NCBI GenBank assembly: GCA_002914845.1
Contig: JXTC01000040.1
Span: forward strand, 186,001 to 250,000
Reading direction: 5' to 3'
Source of the DNA: Trema orientale
Lineage: Eukaryota > Streptophyta > Magnoliopsida > Rosales > Cannabaceae
Length of the DNA: 64,000 bases
The translations under genes were made by a program, and so were the position numbers. This document shows, piece by piece, positions 47,201 to 58,850 of this stretch. The notes beneath the pieces are model-generated. The model saw only the letters and a list, made by a program, of their open reading frames with translations. It had not been told where the DNA came from and made no database searches. Numbering within the stretch: the first letter of the stretch is position 1; each line of letters starts with the position of its first letter.

Positions 47201-49417
47201 TAGAATGTTGGAGAAACCAAATGTGTTCTATGCAATTTGAGGGCAACTGCACCAAGACTGCATAATTAAAGTGCAAGCAATTCCAGAATGACACTAACCA
47301 GATTTAACACACACTATGCGATCCAGTAGTTCTTTCGAGTTTATCAAATTTGAATCCGGATCAAGAAGCCTCCACATTTCTAAGGCATAATCCCTTTCAG
47401 CCATTGTGCAAACATAGACTTCAAAGCGCTTACGCCCTCTTGCTGTCAAATAACTCCTAAGATCTTCCCATGCAGGTCTCAACCTCACGAGAACACTTGT
47501 ATCACGAATCTACAGTAACAAGTTCCATATCACTCAAAAGAACTTATACTAACAGGTATATTAGCTTAATACTTGGTAAAACAAATAAATAACGTTAAAA
47601 TGGTGTAAATGCTCCTGCAGAATCCGGTCACAATCCTTGAAGTGGATGTTCAAGAGAACTCTAAGGTGTTCCAGGCATACAGTATATGCCAAAAATAATA
47701 ATCAACAAATAAGCAACAGTACGAGTGAGCTTAAAACTGCTTCAAAATTGATAACTACAAACCTGAGGATTAATGCGAGTCAGAATGATGTTTTTCTCGT
47801 GTAACCTTATAAGCGGACGAATAATTGCCTGATGATTGTCAGACAAAGCAGGAACAACCTCAGATTGAATTTTGATAACCCTCCCATTATCAACAACCTG
47901 ATCATTTTCAGCGTATTGCTTCAATATAAACTTGTCATCCTGATAGCGTTTGACTTCTGCTAGCATACCAGAAATGCGTTGAGGGTCCAACTCGCTACTT
48001 ATTTTCCGCTGCAGAGCCTCTATTCTATCCTCAAAGGAACGCATTGTGTTAGCAACTATGAGAGTTTCATCAAGATCAAATACAATACCAAGACATCTAA
48101 GGTTCAGCATGCCAAGGCAAGAATTGTAGAGTCCTAATGCAACGTTGAATCCCCAGAAACATGGATACTGTCTGTCATTATTCCTAGAACACATTGCAAC
48201 CAAATGGAGTTCTTCCCCTGCTCCTAGGGGCATCACTGCAGTCTGTGGACATAAGAATGAGAATCATCATCGAGCTGACAGTAAAAGATTTTTAATTGAC
48301 TCTGCATTTGTAAGGCATTACCATTTATAGAATGTACGACTAACACAGCTGCATGCATACCTTGTAAAAGAATCTACACCATATTGTCAATAATAGATAG
48401 AAAGCTACCTTTTTTCAGTTAAAATATCATGGAAATACCCAGGACATAAAATTTAACAGCAGAAATCACCTAAAAAATTCAGATTGCTCTATCACGAAAA
48501 GTTATTTATCACTAATCTGATCAGAACTTATTTACATGCTAATAGTAAGCATCCTCAACGTCATAAACGATTGAGCCAGGGACAACTAATGAGAACTTGC
48601 TATGCAACATTCTAGTTCTTTCTTCACGAATCAATACATTAAGCACAGCAAGCTAACAACACGTAGCAAGAGCAAAACAAAGTGGTATATTCTTGGTGTT
48701 CAGTAATGTTCTATAATTGTACAAAGTTCAGGAATAAGGTTCAGTTCCATTACTAAAATAATACTAATGCTAAAAGTTACAAGTTCACAGGGCCGAGATA
48801 AAGCTTCATATTTGTCTTCCCAGATGTAAGAGTTCACCATTAATTTCATAATAATAGAACAATTGATTATCCAGACAGTTACCATAGTTAACACAACATT
48901 TTAGGCAAAACGTTCCATATATAGCTTGGCTAGCAAAAAATTTCAGAACTTTATTTTTTTCATGTTTATTTCAAATGGGTCCCCTGCAAAAATTGTCCAG
49001 AGTCCTCTGCAGTATGATAAAATTAGAGAAATGGGCTCATCCCAACTTTGGATTTTCTATAAGAATTCATTGTTAAGTTTCCATATCTCATTACAAGTTT
49101 TCAAAATTCATCTTTATTAATCGTTCTTCTGAGTTGTGCGATACCTTGTTCTCCATGACACATGAGGAGTGCAAGAGAAAGAGCGGCGAGTCCTGTGACA
49201 GCGAGGTCTTTGACTCCATTTTGAAGCAAACACCACAGGAAGTAATGGTATGGAGCACTGCCAGTGGTGGACACCTCTCACTCGCTTGCGAAAAATGGCT
49301 TATTCTGATTTCCTTCAAGTCATCGACAATCTTCTTCTTGTTGATGTTGTTGTCTTCTGGGTATATCTCAACCTCCCCAAGTAACTCAACCCCTTTATAC
49401 ACCAAAGACTTAACCAT
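41259..49417 (-). CDS. CPL1: RNA polymerase II CTD phosphatase-like 1 (CPL1/FIERY2)
   Basis: Seventeen minus-strand exons: 49417-49145, 48242-47763, 47509-47299, 47173-47016, 46838-46768, 46613-46508, 46371-46288, 46063-45491, 45407-45344, 44965-44835, 44724-44671, 44076-43980, 43663-43446, 43351-43265, 42640-42575, 42474-42410 and 41370-41259. They total 949 aa in frame, against 967 in Arabidopsis. CPL1 dephosphorylates Ser5 of the polymerase II CTD in the nucleus and also affects stress gene expression, mRNA capping and miRNA processing through HYL1. Landmarks: FCP1-type phosphatase signature DLDET at residues 147-151 (DxDxT), [20 protein letters not shown], the second acidic motif in [40 protein letters not shown], and two C-terminal dsRNA-binding domains (around GMKCGTK...[16 protein letters not shown] and SALKEY...AAEKALGNI). 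The C-terminus [20 protein letters not shown] matches the family nuclear-targeting tail. Residue-level identification is strong. Confidence 0.96.
41896..42334. mobile_element. Tourist-like MITE in CPL1 intron 16
   Basis: The element body is 41899-42331. The left end GGGCTTGCTTGGATTAAC and the reverse-complemented right end GGGCTTGTTTGAGTTCAG form terminal inverted repeats, and TTA flanks both sides (41896-41898, 42332-42334), the PIF/Harbinger-type target duplication. The interior is A/T-rich and inverted-repeat-like (TTGTTTTCTGTTTTTCG against TTTTTAAAAA runs). Non-coding, spliced out with the intron. Confidence 0.8.
44495..44618 (+). mobile_element. Possible retroposon 3' end with A-rich tail in CPL1 intron 11
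   Basis: A GC-rich island (CTGTCTCCCAGGACCCAGCG, GTGCGCACGGGGTTAGTCAG, GGGACCCGAACTGGATACCC) in AT-rich intron DNA, directly followed by an impure poly(A) of about 40 bases. This looks like the 3' end of a SINE or truncated LINE. I find no A/B box pair in the right order and no clear target duplication, so the class is open. Confidence 0.4.
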
Positions 49418-50330
49418 TTTTTTTTTTCTTTTCTTTCCACTTTCTCACCAACCAAACACCACCTCCTTTACCTTCCTCCTCATCAAATCAGAGTTCTCAT
49501 CAAGTTCAACATAACAATAGTTTCAACAAAAAAAAAAGGGGCAAACTCATGAATTTCTATGGCGTTCCTTACAAAATCATCATCGTCATCAAGAAATACT
49601 TTAAAATTTGGTCCAATTTTTTTGCTTTTAAATCAACTGATCCATGAAACTGAAAGAAAAAAAATATAAGATTTAGGGCTTCTTTCTTTAGATCCCTGAA
49701 ATTGATGATGATGATCCAAAACCAAATTTTTCACAATCAAAATCTCAGATCGGAGATCGGTTTTTCGTCTCTCTGTTAGTGATTGTGGTAGCTAGGGTTT
49801 GGTTATGGTGGTGATTGGTGAAGATGAAGACGATGATGATGATGATGATGATGAACGAGTCGTCAAGAAGAGAAACCCTAGATCCAGATAGCGAAAGGTC
49901 AAAAATAGCACTCCCCGAAAGGTTGAATTTTAATAAACTATTATTATTACACTAATGAATAAAAATTTAAATTAGAGTTAGTGGTAATAACGTAATTACG
50001 GAGAAAAGCGGGAGACAAAATAGGGAATTTATCTATGATAGATTTTCTACTTGGAGCTTGAACTGGGATGAAGATTCCACTACATATAGGGCGTTGGTTT
50101 ACGTGACGTGTTTAACACCAGATTCAGCTGGTAGCTGGTTAAGAACGTGCGGGACATTTCTTGGACGTGTTACGTGGCGGATTCTTATTGGTTTTGCTTT
50201 ATCTGTGGTTGTGGTTTGTGTGTCCTATACACAACACTGACACTAGACACACCTCTGTAAGTTGACTGTTGATGTGGCGTTCCTTTGCTTGCGTGGCCTA
50301 TACACTGGTCACTAGTTAGTTTAGGCAACT
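49418..50330 (-). promoter_or_regulatory. CPL1: CPL1 5' UTR and upstream region
   Basis: Sequence upstream of the CPL1 ATG (minus strand). Contains a (GAT)n tract near 49830-49853 and AACCCTAG-type telobox-like sequence near 49872 (AAACCCTAG), common in promoters of plant housekeeping genes. The transcription start is probably in the 49500-49900 interval; not defined. Confidence 0.4.
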
Positions 50331-50480
50331 AGTAGTTTAGCTGAGTTGGTTCAAAATTTAAGAGATATATATATATATAAATTTGGGATCATAGATTCAA
50401 ACTTTGATAGTGATGGATGTGTAAGTTATTTTCTTTTTACATTTGTAATAAGTAGTGGATATTAATTTAGCCTCATTCTT
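50330..50480 (+). mobile_element. Candidate tRNA-derived SINE
   Basis: TAGCTGAGTTGG near 50339 matches the polymerase III A box consensus (TRGCNNAGYNGG) exactly. About 50 bp downstream AGATTCAAACTTTG resembles a B box. The body continues with TGGATGTGTAAGTTATTTTC and a T-rich 3' end, as in Au-type plant SINEs. An internal (TA)n run separates the boxes. No clear target duplication was found. Confidence 0.5.
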
Positions 50481-50603
50481 TTTTTTAAATATATATAAAA
50501 ATAAAAACTAAGAAATAATTTCTCTCTCCCATTTATATTTGGACTCCATTATATAACATACGACTTTTTTAATGTATTATTATAAAAAGTATTATTATAT
50601 ATA

Positions 50604-50764
50604 GGGGATGGCTACGGTAGGGGCGTCCCTACGTAAGGTCATGTCTTAATTATCGTTGGATGGGAATCTGTGGGGAATAATGGAGAATCTATTTATATAC
50701 AGATTCCCATCTAACGGTGAATAGACAGGGCCCTACGTAGGGGCGCCCCTACTGTAGACGCGCC
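50604..50764. mobile_element. Hairpin MITE of about 160 bp
   Basis: A nearly complete inverted repeat. The left arm CTACGGTAGGGGCGTCCCTA, CGTAAGGTCATGTCT and GATGGGAATCTGT pairs with the right arm (reverse complement CTACAGTAGGGGCGCCCCTA, CGTAGGGCCCTGTCT, GATGGGAATCTGT). TATATA lies on both sides, a possible target duplication. It is GC-richer than its surroundings. It could fold into a long stem as RNA. Superfamily not assigned. Confidence 0.8.
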
Positions 50765-50805
50765 TTTATATATAACTAAAGTTGTCCTATATTTATTGTG
50801 CTTTG

Positions 50806-50810
50806 ATTAG
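50806..50810. repeat. Left target-site duplication of the Copia element (ATTAG)
   Basis: ATTAG lies directly before the 5' LTR and is repeated at 55953-55957 directly after the 3' LTR. Confidence 0.9.
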
Positions 50811-51051
50811 TGTTGACAGTTGGTGACAACTAATTTGGTTAAGTTAGTTGGATGTTATAACAGAAAGTTAGTTATGAGTTAGTTAAGACTGCAGCTTAAT
50901 TACTCTAACTAATTTCTTGGTGATGTGTCAACTAATTCNNNNNNNNNNNNNNNNNNNNNNNNNNNNNNNNNNNNNNNNNNNNNNNNNNNNNNNNNNNNNN
51001 NNNNNNNNNNNNNNNNNNNNNNNNNNNNNNNNNNNNNNNNNNNNNNNNNNN
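50811..51051 (+). repeat. 5' LTR of the Copia element, mostly hidden by an N run
   Basis: Bases 50811-50938 match the start of the 3' LTR; 50939-51051 are N. Since the 3' LTR is 581 bp, about 450 bp of LTR plus the primer-binding region should lie in this 113-base gap, so the gap length is not real. The sequence after the gap is already leader to gag. Confidence 0.85.
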
Positions 51052-51123
51052 CAGGTTGCCGAGCCTCTGAAGAAGATCAATCCGAGCCAAAGTTGCTGAT
51101 ACTTTCAAGAACAAGATTCGAAG

Positions 51124-54100
51124 ATGGGTACTTCGAAGATAGAGATCGAAAAGTTCGATGGAAAGGGAGATTTCAACATGTGGAAGAAGAAGATGAAGGC
51201 TGTGCTCGTTCAGCAAAAATGTGCGAAGGCTCTTGGAGATGTTTCTGGTTTGCCGGAAACAATGAAGCCATCGGAGAAGGAAGAGCTCCTTGAAACGGCA
51301 TACAGCTTGTTGATCTTGAATTTAGCTGACAATGTGTTGCGACAGGTTGATGAACAAGACACAGCAGCAAAGGTCTGGTCTAAACTTGATTCTCTCTACT
51401 TGACAAAAACTCTCTCAAACAAGATATATCTTAAGGAACAATTGTTTGGTTTTAAGATGGATTCAACAAAATCATTGGAAGATAATCTTGATGACTTTAA
51501 GAGAATTACCGTAAGTTTGGCTAATATTGATGAGAAAATCAATGATGAAAATCAAGCTATTATTATCTTAAATTCATTGCCTGAATCTTACAAAGACTTG
51601 AAGTCAGCTATCAAGTATGGAAACGAATCACTTTCTCTTGATGATGTTCTTGGAGCACTAAGATCCCGTGATCTTGAAATCAAGATTGAGAAATGATCCA
51701 ATGGAGAGGGGCTGCAAGTTCGTGGCATAACCCAGAAGAGAGACAAATCCAAAGGGAGAGGGAAGTCGAGATCGCAATCCAAAGGAAGAAAGACCTGCTG
51801 GAATTGTCACAAAGATGGGCATATTCGAAGATTTTGTCCAGAAAGGAAGAAGAACAATGATCAAGATCAAGCTGATACAGCCAATATTTCAGATGGTTTT
51901 CACTCGGCTGATGTGCTTACTATTGCAACAGATAGTTCTCATGCTGATTGGGTCATGGACTCAGGATGTACCTTCCATATGACGCCAAGGAGGGACTGGT
52001 TGTATGATTTTCGCAAGGAGAATGGTAGAAAAGTTCTCATGGGGAATGATAATGCTTGTGAAATCATTGGAATTGGCTCTGTGAAATTTAGGATGTGGGA
52101 TGGTTCTTACAAAGTACTGGAGAATGTGAGATTAGTGCCAAAGCTGAGAAAAAATCTGGTTTCACTTGGAATGCTTGATGCAAGTGGATGTTCGTACAGA
52201 TCTGAGAATGGAGTGATGAAAGTGTTGAAAGGTGCCATGGTAGTTCTGAAAGGCGTGTTGAAACATGGCCTGTACATATTGCAAGGAGAAGCTGTTAATG
52301 GGACTTCTGCTGTTGCTACAGACAGTTCTGATCTGCAGGAAAATCTGCATGTTACAACAGAGACTCCTGCTACTGCGAATTCTGATGTTACAACATCGAA
52401 ATCTGACCAGACTGCAATATGGCATAAGCGATTGGGTCATATCAGCATTAGAGGTCTGCAAGAACTCTCTAAACAAGGTATTTTGGACTCAAAGAAGATT
52501 TCAACACACGATTTCTGTGAATCATGTGTGCTGGGAAAGGCTCACAAGCTGAGATTCGCAACGGCTACTCACTCCACAAATGGGATCCTCGAGTATGTGC
52601 ACTCCGATTTATGGGGATCCCCTCAGGTACCTTTCTCTCTTAATGGTGCTCAATATTTTATTTCCTTTGTTGATGATTATTCACGAAGAGTTTGGGTTTA
52701 TTTCCTAAGACATAAAAATGAAGCTTTTGCTAAATTTAAGGAATGGAAGAACCTTGTAGAGCACCAAACCAGTAAGAAAATTAAAAAGCTTAGAACTGAT
52801 AATGGTTTAGAATTTTGCAGTGGTGAGTTTAATCAATATTGTGCACAAAATGGTATTTCTAGGCATAGAACATGTTCTGACACACTCCAACAAAATGGGT
52901 TAGCTGAACGTATGAATAGGACTATACTTAACAAAGTTAGGTGTATGCTTAATGAATCTGGTTTGCCTAAGAAATTTTGGGCTGAAGCAACACATGCTGC
53001 ATGCTATTTGATAAATAGATCACCATCATCAGCTATAGGTTGTAAGACACTAATTGAAGTTTGGTCAGGTAACCCACCTAGTTTAATGCATCTTAGACCA
53101 TTCGGATGTATTGCTTATGTCCATAAGAGTCAAGGAAAATTGAATCCTAGAGCTGTCAAATCTGTGTTTCTAGGATATCCACCAGGAGTTAAGGGTTATA
53201 AAGTATGGCTAATTGATGATAAGAAATGTGTTATTAGCCGAAATATTATTTTTAATGAGAATGTTTTTTATAAAACTATCTTGTTGGACACTAACCCTTT
53301 ATCTAAGAATGAGACTTTCCAGTTTGAGGTGGAGAATTCCACAAAACTTGATCAGGTTGCAGGTAATTATAGCTTTGAAGGTGCAAACTTAGAAAGTGAA
53401 GGTGAAGCTGAAGGGGAATCAGCTGCAGGTGGAGCAACAGAGGAACCTGATGTTGCAACATCACAGACAGAAGCTGCAGAATCCCAGCTTGATGTTACAA
53501 CATGGCAGTCGTCAGATCAACCCGATGTTACAACATCAGAGACTGCAAGTCCAGATCATGTTACAACACGTGCAGATTCACCAGGAAGAGATCAAGTTCA
53601 TAGTCCGAGGAGACTTACTGATTATCTCTTGTCTAGAGACAGACCTAGAAGGACAATCCGACCTCCTCCTCGTTTTGCTCATGCTGATATCATTGCTTAT
53701 GCACTCAATGTTGGCGATTCAATTGAGTTAGAAGAACCAGGGAGTTTTACTGAAGCATGGAAGAGCAGTGATAAGGAAGATTGGCTGAAAGCAATGAAAG
53801 AGGAGATGCACTCACTTATGAAGAACAAGACTTGGAAGCTGGTTGATAGACCTTTACACAAAAAGGTTATTGGGTGCAGATGGATATTCAAGAGGAAGCA
53901 CGGCATTCCTGGAGTAGAACCAGCTAGATTTAAGGCAAGAGTAGTTGTCAAAGGATTTTCACAAGTTGAAGGTATAGACTACCACGAAGTGTTCTCACCA
54001 GTTGTCAAGCACTCATCTATAAGGCTCATTCTAGCTATGGTAGCCATGAATGACTTGGAGTTAGAGCAGCTTGATGTGAAGACAGCTTTTCTACATGGTA

Positions 54101-55305
54101 ACCTTGATGAAAAGATTTTCATGGAGCAACCAGAAGGTTTCATTAAGAAAAGAGCTGAGAACAAGGTGTGCTTGTTACAAAAATCCTTGTTTGGACTCAA
54201 GCAATCTCCTAGGCAGTGGTATAGAAGATTTGACGAGTTCATGTTATCTAAAGACTTTAAGAGGTCTGACTTTGATCATTGCGTCTACTACAAAATGACA
54301 AAGAAGGGAATGTTCATCTACTTGCTGCTTTATGTAGATGACATGCTTATAGCTTGCCGAGATAAAGGTGAAATTCAGTTGTTGAAGAAAGTCTTGGATA
54401 CTGAATTTGAAATGAAAGACCTGGGGGCAGCTAAGAGGATCTTAGGTATTGAGATTCGAAGGGATAGAACAGCGGGAATTCTTACACTTTCTCAAAAAGG
54501 ATACTTGAACAAGGTTCTGGAGGTATTTGAGATGAAGGATTCAAAGGCTGTTGTAACACCAATTGCAGCTCACTTCAAACTAAGTTCAGTTAAGGGAGAA
54601 TTAGCTGATGGAGAAAAAGAATACATGGCTAGAGTTCCATATTCTAATGCAATTGGGAGCTTAATGTATGCCATGATTAGCACAAGGCCCGACATTGCCT
54701 TTGGTGTTAGTTTGGTAAGCAGGTTTATGAGTAGACCAGCAAGAGTTCACTGGGAAGCTGTGAAGTGGTTACTCAGGTATCTAAAGGGTACATTGGATGT
54801 TGGTTTAGTTTACAGAAGAAGCAGACATTCTAGTGGTGACTTGGTAGGCTACTGTGATTCAGACTATGCTGCAGATCTAGACAAAAGGAGATCATTGACT
54901 GGTTATGTTTACACAATCGGTGGGAATGTTATCAGTTGGAAGTCTAATCTACAACATATCGTGGCTTTGTCTACAATGGAGGCAGAGTATGTGGCTCTTA
55001 CGGAAGCTATCAAGGAAGGAATATGGCTGCAAAGAATTACTAAGGAACTAGGCTTCAAGGAACATGTTGTGACAGTGCATTGTGATTCACAAAGTACCAT
55101 ACATCTCTCAAAGAATAGTGCGTTTCATGAGAGAACCAAACATATAGATGTTCGTCTACATTTTGTGAGGGATATTATTGCACAAGGGCAGATTAAAGTG
55201 GAGAAGATATCTACACTCGAGAATCCTGCAGACATGTTGACGAAGGTGATTTCAGTAAGCAAGTTCAGGGAAGCTTTGAGCTTACTGAACATCCTTCCTA
55301 CTTGA
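51124..55305 (+). mobile_element. gag-pol coding region of the Copia element
   Basis: Fossil coding region. The gag part begins MGTSKIEIEKFDGKGDF, a UBN2/retrotransposon gag-2 type, and reaches a CCHC zinc knuckle (CWNCHKDGHIRRFC) near 51795-51840. Then come the aspartic protease site (DSGC near 51958), the pre-integrase HHCC-like block (HKRLGH near 52423), the integrase core (52590-53000), a variable spacer, reverse transcriptase (about 53750-54500, with YVDDML near 54331) and RNase H (about 54850-55230). The whole reads as nearly intact with about one interruption. Expression is unknown. Confidence 0.93.
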
Positions 55306-55371
55306 AGACTGGTGGAGGTGCAGGGGCCTCTAGTTCGGATCCACAACCAAATCTAGAGTCAAGGTGGAGAT

Positions 55372-55952
55372 TGTTGACAGTTGGTGACAACTAATTTGGT
55401 TAAGTTAGTTGGATGTTATAATAGAAAGTTAGTTATGAGTTAGTTAAGACTACAGCTTAATTACTCTAACTAATTTCTTGGTGATGTGTCAACTAATTCC
55501 TTGATTTCAGGCTCAAAACGTGTTACTCATTCTATATAAATAGGCTCTGCTTCGAAGGCCAAGAACAGAGCATGAAGAGTAGAAAACAGAGTGAGTACTG
55601 AGTGTTGTTGTGAGCTACTACTGTTATCGCACATGTTGCAACATAGGTGATTTCTCTGTTTCATGTTGCAACATAGACTTTGTATTCTGTGAGCTGAGAG
55701 ATTCGTGTTGTACTGCTGAGAGGCTTGTGTTTAGCTTGTAGTGAGAATCTAGCTCTGTAATTTGAGAGTACATGAGGGTGTAATCTTCTTGGTTGATAGT
55801 GGATTCGACTAGGGACAAGTTCCCTGCCTTGGATGTACAATTTTCACATTGAAAATTGGAACCAAGTATATTGTGTTGAGTTTCTTTCTTGCTCTAGTGT
55901 TTTCCGCATTGTTCTTGATTATAGATTGGTCTGGTTGTTGCTTCCGCCAACA
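55372..55952 (+). repeat. 3' LTR of the Copia element, 581 bp
   Basis: Starts TGTTGACAGTTGG after a purine-rich tract (AAGGTGGAGAT, the likely polypurine tract) and ends CCGCCAACA. A TATA-like TCTATATAAATAGG near 55533 probably marks the U3 promoter. Two copies of the palindrome ATGTTGCAACAT occur at 55633-55644 and 55663-55674. Confidence 0.93.
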
Positions 55953-55957
55953 ATTAG
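55953..55957. repeat. Right target-site duplication of the Copia element (ATTAG)
   Basis: Matches 50806-50810. Confidence 0.9.
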
Positions 55958-56044
55958 TACTTAAACTTTTTGGACATTTCATTTTTTTTTCGTTTTTTAT
56001 TTTTTTATTAGAAGGCTACATTTGCTCCCATGGCATAAAGATGT

Positions 56045-56410
56045 ATTGGTCCTGTTTATTTCAACCATTCTATTCCATTGGAATGGAAAATCCATTTGAA
56101 TGTGTGTTTGTTTCAATAATTCAGTTTTTCCATTCAAATGATCTTTTAGAATGTATGTTTGTTTCAACAATTCAGTTTTTCCATTCAAATGGTCCATCTA
56201 AAAAATTAACCATTAGAATGGTTTTTTTGTATCTTAAATGAGAATGGAGGTGAGGAGGTATTTTTGAATGGTCCATTCCAATGCTCCCATTCTAATTACA
56301 ACACATTCCACTATTTTTTCTATTTAAATGTCTCACATTCCAATTATAACACATTCTACAATTTTCATTCAAATACACACATTCAAATAGGCGAATCAAA
56401 CGGGCCCATT
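56045..56410. mobile_element. Candidate MITE of about 360 bp
   Basis: The left end GGTCCTGTTTATTTCAACCA and the reverse-complemented right end GGGCCCGTTTGATTCGCCTA form imperfect inverted repeats around 56048-56407, with ATT on both sides. Inside, TTTGTTTCAA(T/C)AATTCAGTTTTTC is tandemly repeated (56107-56185). Non-coding. The ATT flank is not the usual TWA, so class is uncertain. Confidence 0.55.
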
Positions 56411-58600
56411 ATTATTTACTAAAAGACAAAAAAAGATATATAATAGAAAAGTTCTATAAAAATTGACAAATGCACAAATTTTCTTCATTATTCTACCGTC
56501 GGACTTTTTTGTTATTTTTTATTGATATTATTTTCTCGTTCTTTTATTTCAATTTCTTTTCCTTCGGTCTCCTTTTGTATCCATTTCTTATTTATGTGTT
56601 ACTCCTACTAACAATTGAAGATAATGTATTTTTAAAACTAGAAATTCATACAATAATTATCTCTTTATTAAATCAATAGTTTGAATGTGTCTTAATCATC
56701 TCAAAAGTACATAAAATAATTACCTCTTCTTGCAAATGCACCCTTTATAATATTTATTCTCTCTTTATTATCTAAAGAAGAGGAAATAATAGAAGCCATT
56801 GTTCAATATATATACAATTTTATGCAGGCCAAATAAACGAGATCTTATAGAAATATACAAAAGAGATTGACAAATTGATTCAGTTACAAATTGATTCACT
56901 CAAAAACAAAAGAAAATGGAAAAAAAAGACCGAAATAATTAAAAAGAAATAGAAAGAGTGGTGAGGAAGAGAAAGGTATTTAAGGGATTAGGAAAACATA
57001 ATTATAAATGAAGATGGGTGTACTTTTGTTGTTTAAAATAGATAGTTTTATTAAAATGTCCATTATGATTTTTTTGTGAAGATTAGGGGTGCTTATTGTT
57101 TATATGGGGGTGTAAATATGGCTCTCTTTATTTTATTATGGGTATCAATGTTATGATTTACGTTTTTATTTTTCCAGTGTGACTTGGTTGTTGTTTAGGG
57201 ACGGGGTTCTTTTGGTCATTTTAAGATTGATGATTTGATAAAAATGGACTTCGGTGGGTGTTATGTTCGACGGGTTTGGATGGGTCTTTTGGGAATTCGG
57301 CTGGGCCTTAGACCTTGGTTCTTCCGCTGGGTATTCTCTCATTATTGCCTCTTCCACTTATGTCTTTTCGATATCTCTCTCTCTCTCTATTCTTCATTCT
57401 CCTCCATCCTTTCTTTGTTTTTCTTCAAATCTCTTCCTTTCATTCTTTGTTTGATTCATGGTCTCTTAGTTATAGCTTTTTTTATTTATTCTTTATTTAA
57501 AATTTTTGGTTTTTTTTTCCCTTCCGACGGCTCATTTTTGTGACCTTTCACCTCCATTTTTTTTTCCTTTTTTTCTTTCGACTTCTTGTTTTCCGGTCTT
57601 CTCTTCGTCGATTTCGACTTGGTGTATGGAATTGGATTCGACTGTGTTATTCTCTCTTAATCGGGTATTTTTTTTCTTTAAGCTTTTATTGTTTTGTGAG
57701 ATTTTTTAGTGCTATTCTCTTTATTTGTGTGATTGTTGTTTATTAGATCTTTGCCTGTGTTCATATTTGAAGTAATCGATGTTATTCTTGATCTATTTTG
57801 CCGCTAAATTGCTTGATGGTGATGTTTTTTAGGGTTAATCTATTGTATTTTTTCTTTCTAGTTTGGTTCTGGGATTAGACTCGTATATATGGGTTTTATT
57901 TTTGAATTATTTTTCTTAGGTCTTTTATTTATATACCTACTATTATTTCGTTGGTTATTTAAGTGTCTATTTTTTTAATACGGTGGTATTTTTATTGTTT
58001 TCTTCTCTATTATAAATTGTGGGAAAAATATATTAATGTATATATGCATATGTATGTGTATACACTCATTGGTAGGTATTTTGTCACTGTGTCTTTAGTT
58101 TTCAAGAGTATTCTCAGAATTTTTCTTCATTTTTTATTTTTTCTTGATATTTTCTTATCTGTCTTGCATTTTTTCTATCTTAATGATGATCTCTGTTTCA
58201 ATCTCTAATGATTTGTCCCTCTGCATTTATGATTTCAGATATCTTTACTGTAAGCTTAATTAATGCTCCTTTTGATTTTTTTTTGGTTATTACGATTAGG
58301 GGAGAAAAAGACAAATAGTAAAAAGAAAAATCGACAACAGAGTATAAAAATAAGAAAATTTTTGGTTTATTATATTTTTAGAAATTTAGTTATATTATAG
58401 GGAGATAATACCCTATTTCTACTGTCTGCTTACCTTAGCCTTTCCTGCTTAGCAAATTTTTTATTTTTTTTTCTTTTTTTCCTAAATGTATTCCTGCTAT
58501 TACATGTCCCTTTAGAATACTGCCATCTGTTTAATTAGGTGTTGGTTTAATGCTTTCTATGTATTTCTCATTGTTGTTTAGTTTTTTACCATGCACTTTA
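56411..58600. other. AT-rich intergenic DNA with a pyrimidine-rich stretch
   Basis: 57150-57720 on the plus strand is strongly pyrimidine-rich with (CT)n near 57374-57394 and resembles a 5' UTR plus first donor (AATCGGGTATTTTTTT near 57658). However, no following coding exon is recognised before the repeats at 58600. Hydrophobic ORFs here are translations of T-rich DNA. Confidence 0.4.
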
Positions 58601-58639
58601 AATGACTATAATTGTTAGTGTAAACTATACTAAGCAACC

Positions 58640-58850
58640 TTGAAGGTCGCTCTCTTAATATAAAGGTTGCTATTTGAATATTAATAAAATAATATATTAA
58701 GTGACCATAATTGTCTGTGTAATTATACAAAAATCGCTCTCTCAATATTTGAATATCAAGGTCGCTATCTCAATATAAAGGTCGCTCTATTGAATATCAG
58801 TGAAATAATATACTGAGTGACCATAATTATCACTACAATTATTATTTTTT
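58640..58850. repeat. Two-copy tandem repeat (period about 117) with GGTCGC motifs
   Basis: Copy 1 from about 58640 and copy 2 from about 58757 share AAGGTCGCT, CAATATAAAGGT(T/C)GCT, GAATAT and AAATAATATA(T/C)T(A/G)AGTGACCATAATT in the same order. Confidence 0.75.

Larger units (their letters stand above)
50811..55952 (+). mobile_element. Ty1/Copia LTR retrotransposon (fossil copy, nearly whole)
   Basis: Bounded by LTRs starting TGTTGACAG and ending CCGCCAACA, with a 5-bp ATTAG duplication outside. Internal order is gag, protease, integrase, reverse transcriptase, RNase H, which is diagnostic of Copia (integrase before RT); it is close to the TNT1/Tork type. It looks almost whole, with about one break in its coding region and an assembly gap in the 5' LTR. 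The visible parts of the two LTRs differ at about 2 of 128 positions, which points to a recent insertion, perhaps under about one million years at usual plant rates, though the sample is small. It inserted just beyond the hairpin MITE. Confidence 0.96.

Noticed and set aside
57235-57746. Overlapping hydrophobic ORFs that could be a small membrane protein
   Set aside because: They are translations of T-rich DNA in several frames at once, with no conserved motif or following exon.
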